A stretch of 64,000 bases of DNA, taken from assembly GCF_000024365.1 (NCBI RefSeq), contig NC_013235.1:5022001-5086000 (forward strand). Direction: 5' to 3'. Below are positions 57,748 through 64,000 of this stretch, piece after piece. Positions within the stretch are counted from its first letter, which is position 1, and every line of letters starts with the position of its first letter. The notes below the pieces were generated by a model. The model saw only the letters and a program-made list of their open reading frames with translations, searched no databases and was not told where the DNA came from. Both the position numbers and the translations under genes were made by a program. The stretch comes from Nakamurella multipartita DSM 44233. GTDB lineage: Bacteria; Actinomycetota; Actinomycetes; Mycobacteriales; Nakamurellaceae.

Positions 57748-59211
57748 TCAGGCGGTTTGGGTTTCGGTGCGGTCGCCGGACCACAGTGTGTGGAAGGTGC
57801 CGGGCTTGTCGACGCGCTGGTAGGTGTGGGCGCCGAAGAAGTCGCGTTGGCCCTGGATCAACGCGGCCGGCAGCCGCTCGGAGCGCAGCCCGTCGTAGTA
57901 GGACAGGGCGGCGGCGAACCCCGGGGTGGGCAATCCCGCGGTGGCCGCACCGGCCACGACCCGCCGCCAGGAGTCCTGCGCGTTCGCGATCGCGTCGGTG
58001 AAGTACGGCGCGAGCAGCAGCGACGCGGGCAGCTCGATCCCGGTGGAGACGTCGTAGGCCTCGGTGATCCGGTTGAGGAACTTCGCGCGGATGATGCAGC
58101 CGCCCCGCCAGATCCGGGCCACCGCCCCGACGTTGATGTCCCACCCGTACTCCGCCGCGCCGGCGAAGATCTCGTCCAACCCCTGCGCGTAGGCCACGAT
58201 CTTCGAGGCGTACAGGGCGATCCGCACGTCCTCCACGAACGCGTCCACATCCGCGATCGGCCAGGTGCCGTCCGGGCCGGGCAACACCCCGGCCGCGGCC
58301 GCCCGGTGCGCCGCCGCCGAGGACAGGCCGCGGGCGAACACCGCCTCGGCGATCCCGCTGACGGGGATGCCCAGGTCCAGCGCGGTCTGCACGGTCCAGG
58401 TACCGGTGCCCTTCATCCCGGCCGCGTCCACCACCACGTCCACGAACGGCGCCCCGGTCTCGGCGTCGACCTGGGAAAGGACCTGCGCGGTGATCTCGAT
58501 CAGGAACGAATCCAAATCGCCCTTGTTCCACTCGCCGAAGATCTGCCCGATCCGGGCGGGGGACAGCCCGGCGCCGCGGCGCAGCAGGTCGTAGGCCTCG
58601 GCGATCAACTGCATGTCGGCGTACTCGATGCCGTTGTGCACCATCTTCACGAAATGCCCGGCGCCGTCGGTGCCGATATGCGTGCAGCACGGCGCCCCGT
58701 CGACATGCGCCGAGATCCTCTCCAGGATCGGACCCAACGACTCGTACGACTTGGCCGACCCGCCCGGCATGATCGAGGGCCCGTTCAGGGCGCCCTCCTC
58801 CCCACCGGAGACCCCGCACCCCACGAAATGGATCCCGCGTTCGGCCAGCGCGGCCTGCCGGCGGCGGGTATCGGCGAACTTGGCGTTCCCCCCGTCGATG
58901 ATGATGTCGTCCGGCTCGACCAGCGCGGCCAGCTCCTCGATGACCGCGTCGGTCGGCTCACCAGCCTTGACCATGATCAAGATCTTGCGGGGCTTGGCCA
59001 ACGACGCCACGAAATCGGCGGCCGACTCCGACGGCACGAACACCCCGTCCCCGCCGTGCTCGTCGATCAACGCCTTCGTCTTGGCATACGAACGGTTGTG
59101 CACCGCCGTCACGAACCCGTTCCGGGCGAAATTCCGGGCCAGGTTCGACCCCATCACCGCCAACCCCGTCACACCGATATCGGCCAACGGGACAGATGCA
59201 GCATCACTCAT
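57748..59211 (-). CDS. gnd: 6-phosphogluconate dehydrogenase (decarboxylating)
   Basis: Pentose-phosphate enzyme giving ribulose 5-phosphate and [25 protein letters not shown] is the Rossmann motif, with HNRSYAKTK after strand two indicating NADP preference. [40 protein letters not shown] (catalytic Lys) and MKGTGTWT are all intact. It has 487 residues, the long form. It lies 161 bp upstream of metG on the same strand; this stretch holds only a GCCCGCCGGCGGGC palindrome. Confidence 0.96.
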   Translation of the reverse strand: MSDAASVPLADIGVTGLAVMGSNLARNFARNGFVTAVHNRSYAKTKALIDEHGGDGVFVPSESAADFVASLAKPRKILIMVKAGEPTDAVIEELAALVEPDDIIIDGGNAKFADTRRRQAALAERGIHFVGCGVSGGEEGALNGPSIMPGGSAKSYESLGPILERISAHVDGAPCCTHIGTDGAGHFVKMVHNGIEYADMQLIAEAYDLLRRGAGLSPARIGQIFGEWNKGDLDSFLIEITAQVLSQVDAETGAPFVDVVVDAAGMKGTGTWTVQTALDLGIPVSGIAEAVFARGLSSAAAHRAAAAGVLPGPDGTWPIADVDAFVEDVRIALYASKIVAYAQGLDEIFAGAAEYGWDINVGAVARIWRGGCIIRAKFLNRITEAYDVSTGIELPASLLLAPYFTDAIANAQDSWRRVVAGAATAGLPTPGFAAALSYYDGLRSERLPAALIQGQRDFFGAHTYQRVDKPGTFHTLWSGDRTETQTA

Positions 59212-59292
59212 GACGAAAGCCTCCGGGCGCGATCGAACGACAACGCCCCTGAGCCTCTCGCACGAAGATGAACGCCGCGAGACGGGGTCCGC

Positions 59293-59775
59293 TCACCCGG
59301 CCCCGGACAATGCGAGCTTGACCGCGGCGGCGATCCGCGAGCCGTCGGCGCGACCGGCCGCCCGGGCCTGCACGTCCTTGATCACCGGGCCCATCTGCCG
59401 CATCGTCGGCGCGGCGCCGGTGCTGGCGGTGACCGCCGCGACGGCCGCGGCGACCAGGTCCTCGACCTCGGCATCGGTCAGCTTCTGCGGCAGGTAGCCG
59501 GAGAGCACCTGCGCCTCGGCCCGCTCCTTGGCCGCCTGCTCGTCCCGGCCGGCCCCGGCGAACGCCTCGGCCGCCTCGCCCCGCTTGCGGACCTCCTTCT
59601 GCAGCACCGTCACGATCTCGGCGTCGGAGAGCTCCTTGGCCTGCGGGCCGGCCACCTCGGCGGTGGTGATGGCGGCCAGGGCCAACCGCAGCGTCGACGT
59701 GGTCAGGGTGTCCCGGGCCTTCATCGCCGCGGTCAGATCCGCACGCAGCCGTTCCTTCAAACCCTGGTCACTCAT
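59293..59775 (-). CDS. GatB/YqeY domain protein
   Basis: A helical protein of 160 residues (LKERLRADLTAAMKARDTLTTSTLRLALAAI ... MGPVIKDVQARAAGRADGSRIAAAVK) matching the YqeY family, related to the tRNA-binding tail of GatB. Its exact role is unknown; a tRNA or amidotransferase link is presumed. The ATG has GGAGG about six bases upstream. It stands between rsmI and gnd on the same strand. Confidence 0.9.
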   Translation of the reverse strand: MSDQGLKERLRADLTAAMKARDTLTTSTLRLALAAITTAEVAGPQAKELSDAEIVTVLQKEVRKRGEAAEAFAGAGRDEQAAKERAEAQVLSGYLPQKLTDAEVEDLVAAAVAAVTASTGAAPTMRQMGPVIKDVQARAAGRADGSRIAAAVKLALSGAG

Positions 59776-59830
59776 GTGTGCCTCCGTGTGTCACAAGCCG
59801 CCGGCCCGGTCCGGACGCGGCGGAATTCTG

Positions 59831-60682
59831 CTAGCGGGTGGCCACCGCCGCGGCATAGACCGCGCGGCGGGGCAGGCCCAGTCTGGCCGCGATCTCGTCG
59901 ACGGCGTCCCGCCGGGTCCGGCCGGCGGTCACCAGATCCTGGACGAGACCGGCCAGCTCCGCCTCGTCGGGCGGCGCCTGGGCGATGACCGGGGCCCCGC
60001 CGACCACCAGGGTGATCTCCCCGCGCAGCCCGCCGTCGGCCGCGGTCACCAGGTCGGCCAGGGTGCCCCGGATGACCTGCTCGTAGGTCTTGGTCAGCTC
60101 CCGACACAGCGCCGCCGGACGGTCCGGCCCGAACGCCCGGCCCAGCGCGGCCAGCGCGTCGCCGATGCGGTGCACCGACTCGAAGAACACCATGGTGCGG
60201 CGCTCGGTGGCCAGGTCGGCCAGCGCCCGGGCCCGCTCGCCGCTCTTGCGTGGCAGGAACCCCTCGAAGCAGAACCGGTCCGAGGGCAGCCCGGACAGGG
60301 CCAGCGCGGTGATCACCGCCGACGGCCCGGGCACGCAGGTGATGGGCAGGCCGGCGTCCGCGGTCGCGGCGACCAGCCGGTAGCCGGGGTCGGACACCGA
60401 CGGCATGCCGGCGTCGGTGACCAGCACGACGGTCTGCCCCTCCTGCATCCGCTCCAGCAGCCCGGGAATGCGGGCCCGCTCCACCGCTTCGTAATAGGAC
60501 ACCAGCGATCCGGACACCGCGACGTCCAGATCGGCGGCCAATCGGCGGAACCGTCGGGTGTCCTCGGCCGCGATCACGTCGGCGCCGGCCAGCGCGTCCC
60601 GCAACCGCGGCGACGCGTCCTCCGGCCGACCCAGCGGTGTGCCGGCCAGCACCAGGCCCCCGGGCCTCACACCACCTGTCAT
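59831..60682 (-). CDS. rsmI: 16S rRNA cytidine(1402)-2'-O-methyltransferase
   Basis: A tetrapyrrole-methylase-fold SAM enzyme of 283 residues. GGLVLAGTPLGRPEDASPRLRDALAGADVIAAEDTRR is the family N-terminus, VTDAGMPSVSDPGYRLV and PGPSAVITALALSGLPSDRFCFEGF complete the SAM site. It fine-tunes decoding at the P site. It is divergent from pmt with only 23 bp between starts, the same arrangement I recall for Rv1003/Rv1002c. Confidence 0.95.
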   Translation of the reverse strand: MTGGVRPGGLVLAGTPLGRPEDASPRLRDALAGADVIAAEDTRRFRRLAADLDVAVSGSLVSYYEAVERARIPGLLERMQEGQTVVLVTDAGMPSVSDPGYRLVAATADAGLPITCVPGPSAVITALALSGLPSDRFCFEGFLPRKSGERARALADLATERRTMVFFESVHRIGDALAALGRAFGPDRPAALCRELTKTYEQVIRGTLADLVTAADGGLRGEITLVVGGAPVIAQAPPDEAELAGLVQDLVTAGRTRRDAVDEIAARLGLPRRAVYAAAVATR

Positions 60683-60705
60683 GGGCTCACCCTACGATCG
60701 TGCGC

Positions 60706-62385
60706 ATGTCCGCCCCGCCGTCCCTGGCCGACCCGGCCACCGAGGACGACATCGCCGCCGCGCGGTCGGCCGGGGCGACCGCGCCGGACACCGAGCCCGA
60801 ACGCCCGGATCCGGCCGGCACCGTCGTCGCCATTGGCGAGGTTCCGGCCCTCACCCGGCCGGTCCGGCCCGCCCGGACCCTGCGCCCCGCTCCGCCGACC
60901 GACCGGGCCCGCGGCTGGGTCGTCACCGGCGTCGTCACCCTGATCGCGGCGATGGTCCGGCTGGTCAACCTGGGCAGCGCCACCGACGGCGGCACCCCGC
61001 TGTTCGACGAGAAGTACTACGCGATCCAGGCCTGGGAGATGCTGCGCAACGGCGGCGTCGAGGACAACCAGGCCTTCGGCGTGGTGGTCCACCCACCGCT
61101 GGGCAAGCAGCTGATCGCGATCGGCGAGTGGCTGCTGGGCTACAACGCGACCGGGTGGCGGCTGGCGTCCGCGGTGGCCGGCATCGTCTCGGTGCTGCTG
61201 ATCGTCCGGGTCACCCGGCGGATGACCGGGTCCACGCTGCTGGGTGGGATCGCCGGCGTGCTGCTGATCTGCGACGGGGTCAGCCACGTGCAGTCCCGAT
61301 CGGCCCTGCTGGACATCTTCCAGGCGGTGTTCGTGCTCGGCGCGTTCGCCTGCCTGATCGCCGACCGGGATCAGGTCCGGGCCCGGCTGGCCCTCGCGGT
61401 GGCCGACGGCAGCCTGACCGGCACGAAAGCCGGCCCCCCGATGGGCGCGCGCTGGTGGCGATTCGGCGCCGGCGTGCTGCTCGGCCTGACCACCGCGGTC
61501 AAGTGGTCGGGCGCCTACTGGATCCTGGCGTTCGTCGCGTTGTCGCTGATCTGGGACATGCAGGCCCGGCGGGAGGCCGGGGTCCGCCGGCCGGTCCGCG
61601 CCGGACTGCGCCGGGACCTGCTGCCCTCCATCTGGTCGCTGGCCGTCGTGCCGGTGCTGGTCTACGTCGGGTCCTGGTGGGCCTGGTTCGCCTCCGAGAC
61701 CAGCTGGCCGCGGCACACCCTGGTCGCCGAGCCGAGCAACCGTTCCGACTGGAAGAGCGGGTTCCTCTACGACGTCGCCTCGGCCTGGTCGAACTCGCTC
61801 TGGCAGTGGACCTGGAAGATGCTCGACTTCCACGCCCACCTGCTCACCCCGACCGACCCCAGCAAGCGGCACCCGTGGGAGTCCAAGCCGTGGACCTGGC
61901 CGCTGGGCACCCGGCCGGTGCTGTACTACTCCCCCGCCGACGCCCCCTGCCCGGCCGACCCGGCCACCGAATGCGTGCGCCGGATCTTCCTGATCGGCAC
62001 CCCGGCCCTGTGGTGGATCTCGCTGTTCGTGCTGATCTGGGCGCTGTGGAAGGCGATCGGCCGGCTGGACTGGCGGTACGCGGCGGTCCTGGTCGCCTAC
62101 GGCGCCGGCTACCTGCCCTGGTTCACCAACCTGGACCGGCAGATGTACTTCTTCTACGCCACGCCGCTGGCCCCGTTCCTGGTCATCGGCATCACGCTGG
62201 TGCTCGGCGACATCCTGGGCCGACGCGGCGCCGGCATCGAACGCCGGCTGACCTCGATCGCCGTGGTCGCCATGTACGTGGGGCTGGTGGTGGCCAACTT
62301 CATCTGGCTCTGGCCGATCCTCAACGGCGAACCGATCACCCATGAGCGGCTGATCATGGAGACCTGGCTGCCATCCTGGGGGTGA
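60706..62385 (+). CDS. pmt: Protein O-mannosyltransferase (PMT family)
   Basis: A GT39 membrane enzyme of 559 residues that transfers mannose from polyprenyl-phosphomannose to exported proteins. After a cytoplasmic N-terminus of about 75 residues, loop one carries PLFDEKYYAIQAWEML with the catalytic Asp-Glu, then VVHPPLGKQL. About ten membrane helices follow, with MYFFYATPLAPFLVIGI near the end. ATG 60706 begins MSAPPSLADP. Secreted lipoproteins and Rpf linkers in this window are plausible acceptors. Confidence 0.93.
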   Translation: MSAPPSLADPATEDDIAAARSAGATAPDTEPERPDPAGTVVAIGEVPALTRPVRPARTLRPAPPTDRARGWVVTGVVTLIAAMVRLVNLGSATDGGTPLFDEKYYAIQAWEMLRNGGVEDNQAFGVVVHPPLGKQLIAIGEWLLGYNATGWRLASAVAGIVSVLLIVRVTRRMTGSTLLGGIAGVLLICDGVSHVQSRSALLDIFQAVFVLGAFACLIADRDQVRARLALAVADGSLTGTKAGPPMGARWWRFGAGVLLGLTTAVKWSGAYWILAFVALSLIWDMQARREAGVRRPVRAGLRRDLLPSIWSLAVVPVLVYVGSWWAWFASETSWPRHTLVAEPSNRSDWKSGFLYDVASAWSNSLWQWTWKMLDFHAHLLTPTDPSKRHPWESKPWTWPLGTRPVLYYSPADAPCPADPATECVRRIFLIGTPALWWISLFVLIWALWKAIGRLDWRYAAVLVAYGAGYLPWFTNLDRQMYFFYATPLAPFLVIGITLVLGDILGRRGAGIERRLTSIAVVAMYVGLVVANFIWLWPILNGEPITHERLIMETWLPSWG

Positions 62386-62400
62386 GCCGGCCGGCCCGGC

Positions 62401-63246
62401 TCAGCCCGATTCGAGCCGGCGGGCCAACCGCAGCGCGTCGTGCGGGGCGTGCGCGTCCCCGTCGTTGTAGAAGTAGACGACCACCTGGGTGACCCCCGGG
62501 GTGTCCGCCCAGCCCCGGACCCGGTCGGCCCACCAGGCGATGCCCTCGTCGGAATAGCCGCTGCGGTACATCTCGCGGTCGCCGTGCAGCCGCACGTAGA
62601 CCAGCTCGGCGGTCACCTGGTCGACCCAGGTGTACCGGCCGGCGGTGTCGGCGACCACCAGCGCCACCCCGAACTGCCGGCACAGCTCGTAGAACGAGTC
62701 GATGGCGAACGAGTCGTGCCGCACCTCGACGGCGTGCCGCAGCGGCGCCGACGCATCGGCCACCGTCAGCGTCGGCTGCTCGCCGAACCGGTCCAGGATG
62801 CGGTCGACGCCGCCGCCGGCGAGCCCGGTCGCCGCCCCCCACGTCCGCGGCAGGGCACCCAGGAACGCGGCCATCCGGTCCGGCCGGTAGCCGAGCATGG
62901 GCGGCAGTTGCCAGAGCACCGGCCCGAGCTTGTCGCCCAGATCGAGCAGGCCGGAGGCGAAGAAGGCGGCCAACGCCTCGTCGATGCCGGCCAGCTTCTT
63001 GAGGTGGGTGATGAACCGGCTGCCTTTCACCGCGAAGACGAAGCCGTCGGGGGTGGTGTCGCGCCACCGGGCGAACGAACTGGGCCGCTGCAACGAGTAG
63101 AACGGGCCGTTGAGCTCCAGGGTGTCGAAAACCCGCGAGACGTACTCCAGCTCGCGGCGTTGGACCAGGCCTGACGGGTAGAACGCGCCGCCGCGCCAGT
63201 GCGGGTAGCGCCAACCGGACAGGCCGATCCTGATCGAGGCCGTCAC
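62401..63246 (-). CDS. DUF72 family protein
   Basis: A TIM-barrel protein of 281 residues of the YecE/DUF72 family: IRIGLSGWRYPHWRG at the start, ELNGPFYSLQRPSSFARW, FVFAVKGSRFITH, LWQLPP, AVEVRHDSF, and VVVYFYNDGDAHAPHDA at the end. The function is unknown; a nuclease or metal-binding role has been proposed. GTG 63244-63246 overlaps the upstream gene by GTGA. It converges on pmt with 15 bp between stops. Confidence 0.9.
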   Translation of the reverse strand: MTASIRIGLSGWRYPHWRGGAFYPSGLVQRRELEYVSRVFDTLELNGPFYSLQRPSSFARWRDTTPDGFVFAVKGSRFITHLKKLAGIDEALAAFFASGLLDLGDKLGPVLWQLPPMLGYRPDRMAAFLGALPRTWGAATGLAGGGVDRILDRFGEQPTLTVADASAPLRHAVEVRHDSFAIDSFYELCRQFGVALVVADTAGRYTWVDQVTAELVYVRLHGDREMYRSGYSDEGIAWWADRVRGWADTPGVTQVVVYFYNDGDAHAPHDALRLARRLESG

Positions 63247-63572
63247 GGAGCGGGCGGGGCTCCCAGGGCCGCCTCGATCCGGGCCACCTTGCCGGTGAGC
63301 TCGCCGGTGTGGCCGGGCCGGATGTCCGCCTTGAGCACCAGGCTGACCCGGCTGCCGTAGTGCCCGACCACCTCGCAGCACTGCCGGACGACGGCCATGC
63401 ACTCGTCCCACTCTCCCTCCAGGGTGGTGAACATCGAGTCCGTGCGATTGGGCAGGCCCGACTCCCGGACCACGGCGATCGCCGCGGCGACGGCGGCCGA
63501 GACCGAACCGGAATCGTCGACACCGCTGCGCTCACCGCGGCCGGCGGGGGCGACCGAGAAGGCAACCAACAT
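63243..63572 (-). CDS. MTH1187/YkoF-like thiamine-binding protein
   Basis: A 109-residue ferredoxin-like protein of the UPF0045/MTH1187 group (MLVAFSVAPAG...AVVRESGLPNRTDSMFTTLEGEWDECMAVVRQCCE). These proteins form tetramers and some bind thiamine. I start at ATG 63570-63572; the frame is open further upstream without a family match. It is coupled to the DUF72 gene. Confidence 0.85.
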   Translation of the reverse strand: MLVAFSVAPAGRGERSGVDDSGSVSAAVAAAIAVVRESGLPNRTDSMFTTLEGEWDECMAVVRQCCEVVGHYGSRVSLVLKADIRPGHTGELTGKVARIEAALGAPPAP

Positions 63573-63751
63573 GCCGTCACGGTAACCCGCGTCCCGCATC
63601 AGGACAGGTCGCGGGCGGCTCCCTACGATGGACGCGGACGTTGCCGCGCCGGGGCGCGCACGGACCACCGTCGACGACCGCCGGGCCGGACGATGGTCAC
63701 CGACCTCCCCGTCCGCCCACGTCGAGGACGCAAGACAGGCAGGCTGAACCA

Positions 63752-64000
63752 ATGGACGCACCGGTCAAGGACTCACCCCCGGCGGCCCAGGGCCCCGCCC
63801 GGGTGTCCCGGATCCGGGCCTTCCTGCTCGCCCAGGTCCATCAGGCCCGGCGCAGCCCGGTCACCCTCGCACTCGTCGCGCTGATCTGGGTGTTGGGCGC
63901 CGTCACCCGCAGCCTGGTCGACGGCCCGTCGGCCGACGCCGACGCCGGTGACGACCTGCTGGCCCAGGTCGGCGCGGGCGTGCAGTCCCTGTCCGACGGG
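63752..64000 (+). CDS. Membrane protein, partial (right edge)
   Basis: The first 83 codons of a gene running off the right edge. ATG 63752 begins MDAPVKDSPPAAQGPARV. One hydrophobic helix (VTLALVALIWVLGAV) is followed by LLAQVGAGVQSLSDG, reminiscent of the rhomboid-like N-terminus of actinobacterial DUF2156/lysyltransferase-type proteins. That identity is tentative because the diagnostic part is missing. Confidence 0.5.
   Translation, partial: MDAPVKDSPPAAQGPARVSRIRAFLLAQVHQARRSPVTLALVALIWVLGAVTRSLVDGPSADADAGDDLLAQVGAGVQSLSDG

Overview
The window is a G+C-rich actinobacterial chromosome segment. GTG and TTG starts are common, neighbouring genes often overlap by GTGA or ATGA, and the families are typically actinobacterial (triple Rpf locus, DUF6421, MTH1187, half-size sugar ABC ATPase). 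The housekeeping order mfd, glmU, prs, rplY, pth, acyl-AMP ligase, ispE, rsmA, rpf, tatD, metG, rsmI, pmt matches, as I recall it, the Mycobacterium tuberculosis Rv1002c-Rv1020 region. The genus cannot be fixed from sequence alone; a Nakamurella-like or Frankineae-type actinobacterium is my guess.

Layout. 1-3181: one end of a Tn7/Mu-type (DD35E) transposon, with a helper ATPase cut by the window edge, the transposase, a DUF6431 zinc-ribbon protein and a right end carrying two transposase-site-like repeats. 3182-5965: an accessory patch with a DUF234-type AAA ATPase, a predicted ADP-ribosyltransferase (R, QxE) and a small partner gene. 6050-12536: mfd (terminator-like hairpin in its leader), tRNA-Gln, glmU, prs. 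12540-39883: a 27 kb block absent, as far as I recall, from the mycobacterial order. It holds an LCP protein, a DUF6421/SDR/threonine aldolase operon, an M23 lipoprotein, a myo-inositol cluster (iolG, ABC transporter, mmsA/iolA, iolD, iolB, an aldolase, iolC, with divergent gntR, aldehyde dehydrogenase and CoA transferase), and a large ATPase/VOC/fused-hydrolase operon whose last gene is truncated by an 84-bp tandem repeat. 40220-63572: the conserved backbone resumes with rplY, pth, a TspO-like membrane protein, an acyl-AMP ligase, a lipase-like lipoprotein, an ABC-F protein, ispE, rsmA, three tandem rpf genes, tatD, metG, gnd, yqeY, rsmI, pmt, a DUF72 protein and a thiamine-binding-like protein. 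A membrane protein runs off the right edge.

How the parts work together. The inositol block imports and oxidises inositol and converts it to a C3 semialdehyde for acyl-CoA formation. Two of its promoters share a near-identical 21-bp element, probably the site of the divergent GntR regulator. No iolE is visible. The three Rpf proteins are secreted or anchored muralytic enzymes. Their genes share a conserved leader block 150-215 nt upstream of each start, and rpf3 also has an intrinsic terminator in the leader, which points to RNA-level control, possibly a c-di-AMP riboswitch.

Several intergenic palindromes look repetitive: a GTTGATCATGGGAA family at two loci, a 26-bp-stem hairpin at 42374, and the 84-bp triplicate at 33745.
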